Shown: positions 54,884-64,000, counted from the stretch's first letter. The stretch is DNA of 64,000 nucleotides from Stratiformator vulcanicus (GCF_007744515.1 NZ_CP036268.1:940529-1004528); one strand, 5' to 3'. The notes: a model not told the origin generated them from the sequence alone. Program-made: numbers and translations.

Positions 54884-57655
54884 TCAGCCGAACGGATTGC
54901 GAAGAAATTTGACATAGGGCAGGCGGACGCCGCGGACGAACGTCTGATCGGCGAAGAGGACCTGCTGACCGTCCGGCAGGAAGTTTCGCGCGCCGAGGAA
55001 CGTGACCACATCGTCCTGGTCGACGCCGTCACCGCTGATCCCGTATCCGCCGATCAAATTATTTCCGTTCTCATAGAGCGGGGTGCTGCCGGGGAAGAAG
55101 ACGATGCCGTTCTGGTTCGCCTTATTTGTCGTGCCGACGGCCGGAACGCTGCCGGCGACGACGCCGGGGTCACCGGGGTCGCGGAAGTTCGTTTGCGGAT
55201 TAAAGGCATCGAATCCGAGCACGCTCGTAAAGGTTGAAGCGGCCGCCGGGGCACCGAGATTTTCCCCGGTTCGCGGGTTGATACTCGGATTGTTCATGAT
55301 CGAAAACGGCCCGGCCGGCGTTCCATCAATCCCGTCCGGGAATCGTGGTTCCGAGACGAAGCGGAATGTCCGGTTGGTGAAGGCGGTCCCCGCCGGGACA
55401 CCATTAATTTGATCGATCGGCTGCAATGCATTCGGGTCGGCGTAATACGAAGTGTTTCGCGCCTTCGCGACGGCGACGTCGATCGAGAAGACGGTCGCAT
55501 CTTTCATTCGGAACAGACCGAGCACTTCGCCGGAGGTGTCGGTCACGGCGATGACCATACGCGTTCGCACGCCGGGTGAGGCGTCTCCGGCGTCGAGTCG
55601 AACGGCTGCGCGAACATTTTTGGCCGCTTCGACCGCGTCAAAGATTAATTGGTTGACACGTTCGGCGGTTAATTCGGGGTCGACCGTGGAGGCGTGCGGA
55701 GTGACGAGCATGCCTTCGGGCACGACCAAGCCCGCCTGAGCAAGATCGCCGCCTGCGTTAATTTGCTGATCGGCGCCACTGGCGGCACCGGCTCTGATAT
55801 TCTGCTGCGCGAAGTCGCGGAGTTGAAGCAGGCCTTTCGTACCGGCAACCGGCCCGATCACCTGCAACTGAATTCCGACGAGATCAAGACGGCCGAACGG
55901 AACGTCGAGAGTTGGTACCGGGTGATTGGTGGGCTTGAATCCACCGACCTCGTTGTTGGCGAGGTTACTTCCCCCGGCGGCCATCACCGCAATAAATTCG
56001 GCCTCAAGAACTCGAGACGCGTTTGTCCGCTGTGTTTCAGTCTGTCCGATGCCCGGGATGAAGCCCTGCTCGTGGGTCGCGAAGCCATCGGGACCGGGGA
56101 AGAAGACCCCGATGCCGCCGATTAATGTCTCGCCGATGCCGTCGCCATTGGAATCACGGTAAAGCGGAACTCCGCCGGGCAGTGTCGCAATTCCGCGAGA
56201 TTGCCAGTCGCTGGGATCGGTCGCTCCGGCAGTGATACCCGCCTGCGTTCCGTATGACTCCGGTGCGAACAGGGTCTGGCCCGCGGGAACGAAGGTGGGG
56301 TCGATATTAAATCGGCCTCGGAGGGTGAAGTCGTCCGCCGTCCCCTTAATGCCGTCGTCGCCGGGATGGAATATGCTGTCGCGGTTGGTGTGCTCAATTC
56401 CGAACAGGTCGACCGGCGGGGTGTTAGCAACTTCAGGCGGAAAGTGGGCGCCGAGGCCGATCGGTGCGACGAAACCGGGGCCTCGGACCGTCGAGTTCGG
56501 ATCGGTGATGTTCGGATTGGATTCGACTTCGCGCTCGGTCACGGTCGACTGGCTGACAAATCGCACGAGTCGCGAGGTCAGGGGAGCGAGCGTGCCGTTC
56601 GGGGAGTAGGCATCAGTATTGTTCGGATCACCGTTGGAGAAGAACGCGGCGGTACGGGCTTTCGCGACGGCTCCGTCGATCGCGAACACAAGCCCCGCCG
56701 GGTCTCCCGCGAAGTTGTCAAGGACTTCCTGTTCGACTCTCACGCCCAAGATTCGCCCGTTGCGATCGACGATCGCGATAATCGCATCATTAGTGTCGGA
56801 GACCTGCGATGCGAAGTCGAGCGTCTGCGTGACTTCGTTGGCCGAGAGTTGCTGGGCGGCGATATCGACGAGTGGTGAGACGGGAAGCCCGTTGGCCCCG
56901 CCTTCGGTCAGTGGCAGGAACATCGCCTGCTGAAGCGCCCGATCGATCGCCTGAGTCGAACTCTCGCCGTCATAGGTGCCGCCCATGATCTCGTCGGTCA
57001 CATGTTGCAGCGTATCGGCGAGACCGAGCACGTGGCCCGCTTCGTGTGCCGCGACGGTGAAGAAGTCGACGGTGCCGGCCGGGTCTCCGTTGCCGATCGT
57101 GTTATCCCAATTCTCAGATCGGTCGAGCCAGATGATCCCTTGGATTTCCGGCTGGCCGGAGGACGTATTAAGAACTGAGCCTCCGAGGCCGAGCGTGCCG
57201 CCCTGTGCGGTTTCGTGACCGAGCGAATCGAGCGAGCCCACGCCGACGTTGACGATCTGAGATGCGTCGGCGTTCGTGTCCCTTAAGAACTGAACGCGAC
57301 CGCCGGTTGCCCGCTGCCATTCGGCGAAGACCTGCTCAGCCAGTGCCATTTGACGAGCGGTGATTTCGTTGGCTTCGCCATTGAGACCGCGAAAGTCGTA
57401 ACGAATTGTGATCGGCTGTTCGGAGTTGTGCCACAGGTCGGCAATGCTGCCTGGCGCCGTTTTCGACGAAGCGCCGGTGCCGTCGAATGATCCGACCGCG
57501 GCTTGCTCATCTATTTCGCTGCCCCCGTCGAAGCCGCCGACGGGCATGACCATGCCGAGGTACCGGCGGTCTTCGAGTCGCTCGACCGGTTGACCGGAGG
57601 CCCGCTCGCTACGGCGCTGCTTCTTGGCCTCAGCGTTGTGTGTTCTGCCGAACAT
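54884..57655 (-). CDS. Secreted matrixin-like metalloprotease with two split HbpS/GlcG domains
   Basis: A 923-residue protein; ATG at 57655 (a TTG precedes it). The N-terminus has the planctomycete extracellular pattern ERLEDRRYLG. Residues about 75-240 are a metzincin domain: ITIRYDFRGLNG, FAEWQRATGGRVQF, and the zinc site HEAGHVLGLAD (about 204-214), i.e. HExxHxxGxxD, with a methionine downstream in DEIMGGTYD. Two modules of HbpS/GlcG type follow, each split by a long insert: module 1 (about 260-560) has AIIAIVDRNGRILGVRVE, AVAKARTAAFFSN, GGVPLYRD and IGGIGVFFPG; module 2 (about 675-905) has MVIAVTDTSGEVLGLFRMK, AVAKARNTSYYAD, STPLYENGNNLIGGYGISGDGVDQDD. HbpS-like proteins bind haem. Divergent from the barrel and cytochrome genes. 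Confidence 0.82.
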   Translation of the reverse strand: MFGRTHNAEAKKQRRSERASGQPVERLEDRRYLGMVMPVGGFDGGSEIDEQAAVGSFDGTGASSKTAPGSIADLWHNSEQPITIRYDFRGLNGEANEITARQMALAEQVFAEWQRATGGRVQFLRDTNADASQIVNVGVGSLDSLGHETAQGGTLGLGGSVLNTSSGQPEIQGIIWLDRSENWDNTIGNGDPAGTVDFFTVAAHEAGHVLGLADTLQHVTDEIMGGTYDGESSTQAIDRALQQAMFLPLTEGGANGLPVSPLVDIAAQQLSANEVTQTLDFASQVSDTNDAIIAIVDRNGRILGVRVEQEVLDNFAGDPAGLVFAIDGAVAKARTAAFFSNGDPNNTDAYSPNGTLAPLTSRLVRFVSQSTVTEREVESNPNITDPNSTVRGPGFVAPIGLGAHFPPEVANTPPVDLFGIEHTNRDSIFHPGDDGIKGTADDFTLRGRFNIDPTFVPAGQTLFAPESYGTQAGITAGATDPSDWQSRGIATLPGGVPLYRDSNGDGIGETLIGGIGVFFPGPDGFATHEQGFIPGIGQTETQRTNASRVLEAEFIAVMAAGGSNLANNEVGGFKPTNHPVPTLDVPFGRLDLVGIQLQVIGPVAGTKGLLQLRDFAQQNIRAGAASGADQQINAGGDLAQAGLVVPEGMLVTPHASTVDPELTAERVNQLIFDAVEAAKNVRAAVRLDAGDASPGVRTRMVIAVTDTSGEVLGLFRMKDATVFSIDVAVAKARNTSYYADPNALQPIDQINGVPAGTAFTNRTFRFVSEPRFPDGIDGTPAGPFSIMNNPSINPRTGENLGAPAAASTFTSVLGFDAFNPQTNFRDPGDPGVVAGSVPAVGTTNKANQNGIVFFPGSTPLYENGNNLIGGYGISGDGVDQDDVVTFLGARNFLPDGQQVLFADQTFVRGVRLPYVKFLRNPFG

Positions 57656-58126
57656 CAACCGGCTCCGTTTATCTTCGTGGCAATCGTAAGTTCGCGGCGA
57701 GAGTGATCCTCAACTCATCGCTCCGGCTGCATTGAGGCAACGGGCGCAGTTCGAGTTGTGGGACCCTGAGAATCGTTTCGGTCGACAGACGCTTCCGATC
57801 GCATCAAATTTCGGCCGGAATCGTCGATTTGATCAAAAAAGTCGGAATAACCGGAAATTTCGGCACAACCGTCAAATTTCCCCCAACTTGTCATCACTTC
57901 GCAGCCGAAACAGTAGCAGGGGAACATCCGATCCGACTTCCGGTACCCCTACTCGAGGGGGCATCCCCGATGACTCTTCGCTAGTCGATTCGGGTACTGC
58001 CGGGGACGGCTCTCAACAAACGACATTGCACAATACCGCTGTTCGCAGACTCACCCGCGTTCCGCACCGCATTCCGTAGATAACTCAAATTTTGTCGCGA
58101 CGTTCACTAAGAGCGAGTCCGATCAG
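57656..58126. promoter_or_regulatory. Long divergent intergenic region, probable regulatory space
   Basis: This 471-bp space lies between the matrixin-like gene and the barrel gene, so it carries both promoters. A more AT-rich stretch at about 57801-57885 contains aaatttc three times (57806, 57855 and 57874, the first two followed by gg), with ccggaa also repeated. A 115-residue forward frame (57732-58079) has no protein-like pattern and was not called. No -35/-10 pair was assigned. Confidence 0.4.
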
Positions 58127-60973
58127 ATGAATGACGCTCATCAAATCGCAACGCGGAACGGCGCGAACGGACGCACGGAAAGATTCCGTTCGAACCGAAG
58201 GCCGCATCCGCCGTCATTCGTGGAAACCTCCCGGTCGATTCGTGATGAACGCGCATTTAACGGCAAGAGGTCCGGCCGGAATCTTTGGGCGATCTACGCC
58301 TTGGCCGCGCTGATTTTCCCCTCGATCGCAATCGGCGGCGATCAATTTCTGATTCCTGACGACACATGGGCGAGTCTGCCTGAGTCGACTCAGTCGGTTA
58401 AGGCAGTGAAGTCAGAAGTAACGACTTCAGAAGTGTCGATCTCAAAGAACGAGGAAGTCCGCCCGGACCGCACGTCGACCGCTGACAAGATCAGCGGCCC
58501 GCCTCGAAGTTTCAGTCGTCACCGAGAAACTAACGCGGCTCTTCCGGCCCCTGAGACCCCGGCCGTGTCGTTCGATGTCATGAAGCTCTTGGACTCCGAG
58601 TCTGCAAACGTCCGACGAACGGCGGTCCGGAGTTTGAAGCAGTTTACGCCGACCCCGGCCTTGATGCGTCGAGTCGAAGAACTCTCAGACAATGATCCCG
58701 ACGCCATCACGCGCGGGACAGCTCGCCTGCTTCTATCGGACTGGGAAGACCGGCTCGAGTCGACGACCGCTTCCTCGGATGCTGAATCGATCTCATTTGA
58801 ATTCGGCGGTCGATCACGTCGGGCAAATCCGTTCGCTGATCCGATTCGCTCTCGAACGGACACCGCTGTTTCAAATGCGAGTGCATCAGCGGCGAGAGCG
58901 CGAGCGAGTCACCAATTCATGAACCAACCAACCGATGACGCCGGGCGATCGGGTGCGGCGGTGTTACGGCTTGGTGATTCAGGACGACCGGCTGCGGAAC
59001 ACATCCGCAGCGGCGTTTCGCAGACGGCTTACAGCGGCATCGTGCCACCGGCCCCGCGCCGGATCGATGCTCCCGAATACGATCCGACGGCAGACTCCGA
59101 CGACTTCGAAGCAATCTTCGATCTATCACCGGCATCGACGGTCCCCGCCGGGCGTCCAAGGTTATTAGCGGAAGACATCTTTCCGCCGGTGCTTGACACA
59201 CCGTTGAATCCGCCCCCTATACAGGACGACGTGTTGCCGTCGTCTATCCTTGATCGGCCCATTCGTTCGATTCCGTTCTTCCCGACGCTCGGCTTTGCCG
59301 GGCCGACCGGCGTACAACCGACCGAGCCGCAAACGAGCAGCCACTTCCAACCGGTCGAGGATCGCTGGCGGCATGGTTTTCCGGAGTGGAATCGGTACGC
59401 CGAAGAACCTGACACGGTGACACGTTACCCGTACACCGAAGGTCGGTGGTGGGATCCTTACAATCAAAACGTGCTCAAGGGTGACTACCCGATCATTGGC
59501 CAGCACACGTTTTTCAACGTGGAAGCCGAACTGCTGATGATCAACGAGTATCGGGAACTGCCGACGCCGACGACCCCTTTCGAGAGCACCGTTGATGCAG
59601 GTCAGTTCCAGTTCTTCGGCGACCCGACCCAGTTCCTGACGACGAACTTTCTGTTCCTGCGGACCGAATTGTTCCACGGCAACGCCGGGTTCAAACCGAT
59701 CGACTGGATGGTCCGGCTTACTCCGGCGGTCAATCTCAACTATCTCGACGTCAACGAACTCGCGGTCGTCGGTCCGGACGTTCGCGACGGAACGACGCGT
59801 TATGACGACATCATTACGCTGCAGGAATACTTCGTCGAAGCAAAGCTCGCGGACCTCAGCCCGCACTACGACTTCATGTCAATGCGGATCGGCAGTCAGC
59901 CCTTCCAAAGCGACTTCCGGGGGTTCATTTTTAACGATATCAACCAGGGCGTGCGGCTGTTCGGAACTCGCAACGCAAACCGAGATCAGTTTAACATCGT
60001 GTTCTTCGACCAATTGGAGAAGAACACAAACGCGCAGTTGCTCAATGAATTCTCTCGTCGCGACCAGCAGGTCTTTGTCGCGAATTATTACCGTCAGGAC
60101 TTTGTCTATCCCGGCTATACGGCTAACACCAGTATTCACGTCAACAATGACGGGCCGAGCACGCAATTCGATGACAATGGCTTTCTCGTCCGGCCCGATC
60201 CGACCGGTATCTTTAAAGAACACCGGGTGACGACGGCCTACCTCGGCTTCACCGGCGACGGCCACATGGGTAAGTACAACGTCTCGAACGCGTTCTACTA
60301 CGTGTTCGGTGAGGATTCCTGCAATCCTATCGCGGGTACCGAGCAGGAGATTCGCGCCTATATGATGGCATTGGAACTGTCTTACGACCGCGATTGGGTC
60401 CGGTTCCGCGGGTCGTTCTTCCACTCTTCCGGTGACGGCAATGCGGATAACTCCACCGCGACCGGCTTCGATTCGATCCTCGATCAACCGCAGTTTGCCG
60501 GGGGCGAGTTCAGCTATTGGCAGCGGCAGGAGATTCGCCTTTTCGGAGCCGCGTTGAGCCAGCGGGAGAGTCTTTCCCCGACGCTTCGCTCCAGCAAGAT
60601 TCAGGGGCAGGCGAATCACGTGAACCCCGGTATCTTCATCTTCAACGCCGGCATGGACTTCGAAATTACGCCGAAGCTCCGGATGATCACAAACGCCAGC
60701 TACTTGATGTTCGACAAGACGGACGTGCTCGAAACCTACACGTTCCAAGACGATATCGCCCGCGAGATCGGTGTTGACCTGAGCATTGGTATCGAATATC
60801 GACCGCTCCTGAGTGACAACATTATCATCGAAGCGGGCTGGGCGTCTCTCGTTCCCGGGAACGGAATGAAAGACCTGTTCGGAAAGTATGATCCATTCAC
60901 ACTTGAGAACAGTTCCGATCCGGAACTCGATCTGCTTTCGATGGCCTTCGTGACAGGCATTTTCGTCTACTGA
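58127..60973 (+). CDS. Outer-membrane beta-barrel-like protein with HEAT-like N-domain
   Basis: A 948-residue exported protein. The signal helix is at residues 52-70 (NLWAIYALAALIFPSIAIGG), after a long basic N-region. Residues about 148-212 form HEAT-like helices (VMKLLDSESANVRRTAVRSLKQF). A Pro/Ser-rich linker follows. From about 430 to the end, alternating amphipathic strands with aromatic ends (GQHTFFNVEAELLMINEY, WMVRLTPAVNLNYLDVNELAVV, LSYDRDWVRFRGSFFHSSGD, LRMITNASYLMFDKTD) and the final phenylalanine-like IFVY terminus suggest a barrel of 14 or more strands. 116 bp later lies the multihaem cytochrome gene, so it may be the porin of an electron conduit. Family name not certain. Confidence 0.72.
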   Translation: MNDAHQIATRNGANGRTERFRSNRRPHPPSFVETSRSIRDERAFNGKRSGRNLWAIYALAALIFPSIAIGGDQFLIPDDTWASLPESTQSVKAVKSEVTTSEVSISKNEEVRPDRTSTADKISGPPRSFSRHRETNAALPAPETPAVSFDVMKLLDSESANVRRTAVRSLKQFTPTPALMRRVEELSDNDPDAITRGTARLLLSDWEDRLESTTASSDAESISFEFGGRSRRANPFADPIRSRTDTAVSNASASAARARASHQFMNQPTDDAGRSGAAVLRLGDSGRPAAEHIRSGVSQTAYSGIVPPAPRRIDAPEYDPTADSDDFEAIFDLSPASTVPAGRPRLLAEDIFPPVLDTPLNPPPIQDDVLPSSILDRPIRSIPFFPTLGFAGPTGVQPTEPQTSSHFQPVEDRWRHGFPEWNRYAEEPDTVTRYPYTEGRWWDPYNQNVLKGDYPIIGQHTFFNVEAELLMINEYRELPTPTTPFESTVDAGQFQFFGDPTQFLTTNFLFLRTELFHGNAGFKPIDWMVRLTPAVNLNYLDVNELAVVGPDVRDGTTRYDDIITLQEYFVEAKLADLSPHYDFMSMRIGSQPFQSDFRGFIFNDINQGVRLFGTRNANRDQFNIVFFDQLEKNTNAQLLNEFSRRDQQVFVANYYRQDFVYPGYTANTSIHVNNDGPSTQFDDNGFLVRPDPTGIFKEHRVTTAYLGFTGDGHMGKYNVSNAFYYVFGEDSCNPIAGTEQEIRAYMMALELSYDRDWVRFRGSFFHSSGDGNADNSTATGFDSILDQPQFAGGEFSYWQRQEIRLFGAALSQRESLSPTLRSSKIQGQANHVNPGIFIFNAGMDFEITPKLRMITNASYLMFDKTDVLETYTFQDDIAREIGVDLSIGIEYRPLLSDNIIIEAGWASLVPGNGMKDLFGKYDPFTLENSSDPELDLLSMAFVTGIFVY

Positions 60974-61089
60974 TCCGTCGGGTCGGGTTATCTGATCCTG
61001 TGGCGGCCTCATCAGGCGGCGTCTGCTGCGCACTGGATTTCGACGACCGCTCTCCCAGCAAGTAATGACTTTCGCACGGATGCCTGGGT

Positions 61090-64000
61090 ATGAAGAGATC
61101 AAACCGGCGTGTTCACTTTAAGTTGGCGCTGCTCGGTTTGTGTGCCTGGGCGGCCGTCGTTTGGATCGATCTGCAGTTCCGCAGCCCTGATCTTTCTGCC
61201 GCCGAAGAACCGGGGCGAGTCACCGTCGGCGACGGGGGACCTCCTGCGCCGCCCCGTCTGCGAGTCGCTCCTGCGATTCAGCCTCCGGCCCCCGGCCCCG
61301 CGAACGGGGAACCAGACACCGGCAGTGAAATTCTTCTCCCGGAAGTCGTCAACGACGACGCCCCGTTCGATGGCAGCTACGACCCCTATCCGATGCCGCC
61401 TGAATACGTTGGCATCGAATTAATGAAGCAAACGGCCCAGCAGGCCCACGCAAAGAGCCACGGCTGTATCGTCTGTCACAAGAATGCCCACGATCCGCAC
61501 AAGCAACCTCATAAACCGCTCAGCTTCCACCTGGGTTGCTGCGATTGTCACGGGGGCGATCCGAACGCACATACGATCGCCGCGGCCCACGTTCGGGCGC
61601 GACTTCCGCAGGCCTGGGCCGGCTCGGCGAATCCGGTCCGCTCTTATACGCTACTCAATCACGAGCGGCCCGAGTTCGTCCGCTTCGTGAATCCGGGCGA
61701 CCTTCGCGTCGCCCATATCAGTTGCGGAACGTCGGGCTGTCACGAGCGCTCGGTACTCGAAGTCCGCAAAAGCATGATGACCCACGGCTGTATGCTGTGG
61801 GGGGCAGCCCTCTACAACAACGGCGCTTCACCGTCGAAATGGTCATTGTATGGTGAGAGCTACAGCATGAACGGAGCCCCGCAGCGGCTCCAGACGATCC
61901 CTCCGCCGACACCCGAAGAAACCGCATACAAGGGCATCCTGCCGACACTTGATCCACTGCCTCGCTATCAGATCACGCAACCCGGCAACGTGCTGCGAAT
62001 TTTTGAACGCGGCGGGCGGTTTAAACCCGAGGTCGGCATTCCGGAACGCCTTGAAGAACCGGGACGGCCGCGGCAACGCGTCAGCAATCGTGGTTTGGGA
62101 ACCCTCAACCGGACTGATCCGGTCTTCATCGGTCTTGCGAAGACGCGACTGCTCGACCCGACGCTTAACTTTTTGGGCACCAACGATCATCCGGGCGATT
62201 ACCGCTCCAGCGGATGCACTTCGTGCCATATCATCTATGCCAATGACCGCTCGGTCGTGAATTCGGGACCGTACGCTCGGTACGGAAACGACGGCACTCG
62301 GGCCGATGCGCCCGATGACATCGTGCAGGTCGTCGATCCGACGATTCCTCCACATGAATCGGGACACCCGATCGAACACCGCTTCACAAGCGGAATCCCC
62401 TCCAGCCAGTGCATGGTCTGCCACATTCACCCCGGCACGACCGTCATGAACAGCTATCTGGGCTTCATGTGGTGGGACCTGGAGACCGAAGGCGAGATGA
62501 TGTATCCGCACGAGCAACCCCATCTCAGTGCGGAAGAAGTCGTCAACGGACAGATGTCCGACCCCAATGAAGCGACGCTGCGAGGCAAATGGCGCAACCC
62601 CGAATTCCTTAAGAATCTTACCGACCTGAACCCCTATCTCGACAAGACACAATTCGGTGACTTCCACGGTCATGGCTGGGTCTTTCGCGCCGTCTATAAA
62701 AAAGACCGGCACGGTCGGATGATCGACTACAAGAACGACGCAGTCAGCAATATCTCAGCCGAGAAATTGGGGCTCGCCGTCGAGAAGCCGCTTGAAGTGC
62801 GTCAGCTTTATAAAGATGTCCCAGACTTGAATCTCGTCAAGCAAGCCGAGGAGGAATTTAAGAGCGCTTGGCATGATGTCCCGGTCCACCTGCTCGACGT
62901 CCACCTTGAAAAAGGCCTCCACTGCGTCGATTGCCACTTCGTTCAGGATATGCACGGCAATACGAAACTCTACGGCGAAGTACGGGCTGCCATTGAAATT
63001 GAGTGCCGCAACTGCCACGGCACTTCACAGGGCCGGGCATATGAACTCGTCGATGGGAAGCCGGCCCGTTGGCCCGAAGGCCAGCGTCCGAAGATATTCA
63101 CGTCCGGCCCCGCTGCGAAAGAACGCCCCGGCATGGTGCCCGATGGCCGGGAGTTGACCGCAATGCGAACTCCCTTCGGGAAGCCTAGATTCGAGGTTCG
63201 CGGCGACGGCAAAGTCGTTCAGAATTCAATGGTTGAACCGGGTTTGAGTTGGGAGATCAGCCAGGTCGTCGACACGCTTGATCCCGCCCATGAAGATTAC
63301 AACGCTCGTTCGGCACTGGCGAAAACCGTGCGATTTGATGAAGGAGGCCGCTTCGCCTGGGGCGACATGCCGAACGATCCCGAGAAGTGTGCGCACAGCA
63401 CCACGCGGATGAGCTGCATCGCGTGCCACTCTTCCTGGAATCCGAGTTGTTACGGCTGCCATCTCCCGCAGCGGGCCAATATTAAGACCCCCGAATTGCA
63501 CAACGAAGGCGACGTCACACGCAACTACGTGTCTTACAACTTCCAGACGCTCCGCGATGATGTCTATATGCTGGCAAAAGACGGGAACGTCACCGGTAAT
63601 CGGATTAATCCGTCGCGGTCTTCCTGTGCCATTCATGTGACTTCTTACAACGACAAACGTGAGGCGATTTACACGCAGCAGCAGACGATCTCATCTGAAG
63701 GCTATAGCGGTATCGCGTTCAGCACGAACGTGCCACACACTGTCCGCGGTAAGGAAGAGACGAAAACCTGCACCGACTGCCATGTTTCGGCAGCCAATGA
63801 CAACAATGCCTTAATGGCTCAGTTGACGATGCAGGGGACGAATTACCTGAATTTCATGGGCCGGTACTGCTGGGTCGCCGCGAAAGATCACGGACTGTTC
63901 GCGGTCATCGCGACCGAGCGTGATGAGCCGCAGGCCGTCTTCGGTAGCAGCCTCCACAAGCTCGCCTTCCCGGAACATTATAAAAAGCACGTCGAGCACG
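61090..64000 (+). CDS. Large multihaem cytochrome c, 3' end outside window
   Basis: A frame open from ATG 61090 to the window edge (at least 970 residues). Residues 10-27 form a signal or anchor helix. Haem-attachment motifs: CIVCH (126), CCDCH (150), CTSCH (376), CMVCH (441), CVDCH (612), CRNCH (639), CIACH (776), CYGCH (787) and CTDCH (894), plus a spaced C-x4-CH at 212-218 (CGTSGCH). That makes at least nine canonical and one expanded haem site; extra histidines (HxxH pairs, e.g. HAKSHG and HDPHKQPH) suit bis-His ligation. It is the second gene after the barrel-like protein, 116 bp downstream. Exported; role in electron transfer is certain in kind, partner unknown. Confidence 0.9.
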   Translation, partial: MKRSNRRVHFKLALLGLCAWAAVVWIDLQFRSPDLSAAEEPGRVTVGDGGPPAPPRLRVAPAIQPPAPGPANGEPDTGSEILLPEVVNDDAPFDGSYDPYPMPPEYVGIELMKQTAQQAHAKSHGCIVCHKNAHDPHKQPHKPLSFHLGCCDCHGGDPNAHTIAAAHVRARLPQAWAGSANPVRSYTLLNHERPEFVRFVNPGDLRVAHISCGTSGCHERSVLEVRKSMMTHGCMLWGAALYNNGASPSKWSLYGESYSMNGAPQRLQTIPPPTPEETAYKGILPTLDPLPRYQITQPGNVLRIFERGGRFKPEVGIPERLEEPGRPRQRVSNRGLGTLNRTDPVFIGLAKTRLLDPTLNFLGTNDHPGDYRSSGCTSCHIIYANDRSVVNSGPYARYGNDGTRADAPDDIVQVVDPTIPPHESGHPIEHRFTSGIPSSQCMVCHIHPGTTVMNSYLGFMWWDLETEGEMMYPHEQPHLSAEEVVNGQMSDPNEATLRGKWRNPEFLKNLTDLNPYLDKTQFGDFHGHGWVFRAVYKKDRHGRMIDYKNDAVSNISAEKLGLAVEKPLEVRQLYKDVPDLNLVKQAEEEFKSAWHDVPVHLLDVHLEKGLHCVDCHFVQDMHGNTKLYGEVRAAIEIECRNCHGTSQGRAYELVDGKPARWPEGQRPKIFTSGPAAKERPGMVPDGRELTAMRTPFGKPRFEVRGDGKVVQNSMVEPGLSWEISQVVDTLDPAHEDYNARSALAKTVRFDEGGRFAWGDMPNDPEKCAHSTTRMSCIACHSSWNPSCYGCHLPQRANIKTPELHNEGDVTRNYVSYNFQTLRDDVYMLAKDGNVTGNRINPSRSSCAIHVTSYNDKREAIYTQQQTISSEGYSGIAFSTNVPHTVRGKEETKTCTDCHVSAANDNNALMAQLTMQGTNYLNFMGRYCWVAAKDHGLFAVIATERDEPQAVFGSSLHKLAFPEHYKKHVEH

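Noticed and set aside
57732-58079. 115-residue forward frame in the divergent intergenic region
   Set aside because: Low-complexity Ser/Arg/Asn-rich translation without ribosome-binding site; region is probably regulatory.
59879-61102. 407-residue reverse frame opposite the barrel-like gene
   Set aside because: The forward frame has a signal peptide and strand pattern; this one is GC-driven shadow.
61843-62712. 289-residue reverse frame inside the cytochrome region
   Set aside because: The forward frame carries haem motifs throughout and is open to the window edge.
1-64000. tRNA, rRNA, CRISPR array, integrase, transposase
   Set aside because: Intergenic regions were read for these; none was recognised. 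Small non-coding RNAs cannot be excluded by eye.

Overview
The window is about 60% GC and reads as a chromosome segment of a member of the Planctomycetota, most likely Planctomycetaceae/Planctomycetales-like. The evidence is the set of lineage-typical families: a PVC-type dehydrogenase/HEAT/CxxCH protein, a DUF1587-DUF1592-DUF1588 cytochrome paired with a DUF1552 protein, a Minf_1886-family protein, a secreted protein carrying the planctomycete LEDR-type N-terminus, and dispersed intergenic hairpins. No rRNA, tRNA, CRISPR array, integrase or insertion sequence was seen. Both window edges cut genes: a TPR protein on the left and a multihaem cytochrome on the right.

Layout. 1-3.3 kb: end of a TPR protein, then a sugar-type ABC permease and its lipoprotein binding protein (no ATPase in the window). 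3.6-4.5 kb: SirB1-type transglutaminase-like protein. 4.5-14 kb: a leftward cell-surface glycan locus (three GT4-type glycosyltransferases, FkbM methyltransferase, short Wzt ATPase, Wzm permease, GDP-mannose 4,6-dehydratase, WbuB-like glycosyltransferase), several genes of which are visibly less GC-rich than their surroundings. 14.4-17.8 kb: rightward GT39-like membrane glycosyltransferase and a WecA/TagO-like priming phosphotransferase. 17.8-22.4 kb: TolC-like outer-membrane factor divergent from an unusual HlyD-type adaptor. 22.5-30.8 kb: two small membrane proteins, a rhomboid protease, a five-bladed-propeller glycosidase-like protein, GpsA, a lipoprotein, a TlpA-like redoxin and small conserved proteins.

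31-36 kb: RicT (PSP1), DNA polymerase III delta prime, and a Rieske plus cytochrome b/c fusion pair that would form a bc-type quinol-oxidising complex. 36.2-47.1 kb: BON protein, zinc alcohol dehydrogenase, PVC cytochrome protein, FtsY, rhamnulokinase, and the DUF1592/DUF1552 pair. 47.1-53 kb: a complete imuA-imuB-dnaE2 mutagenesis cassette with an SOS-box-like site upstream of imuA. 53.2-54.7 kb: a membrane protein whose start appears to be frameshifted, a bacterial Tsr3/DUF367-like protein, and a small secreted protein.

54.9-64 kb is the most unusual part. A secreted matrixin-like protein carrying two split HbpS/GlcG-type haem-binding-like domains is divergent from an outer-membrane-barrel-like protein, which is followed by a large multihaem cytochrome c (nine CxxCH plus one Cx4CH before the window ends). 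Barrel plus multihaem cytochrome is the genetic signature of porin-cytochrome electron conduits. Here it is an inference to be tested, not an established assignment.
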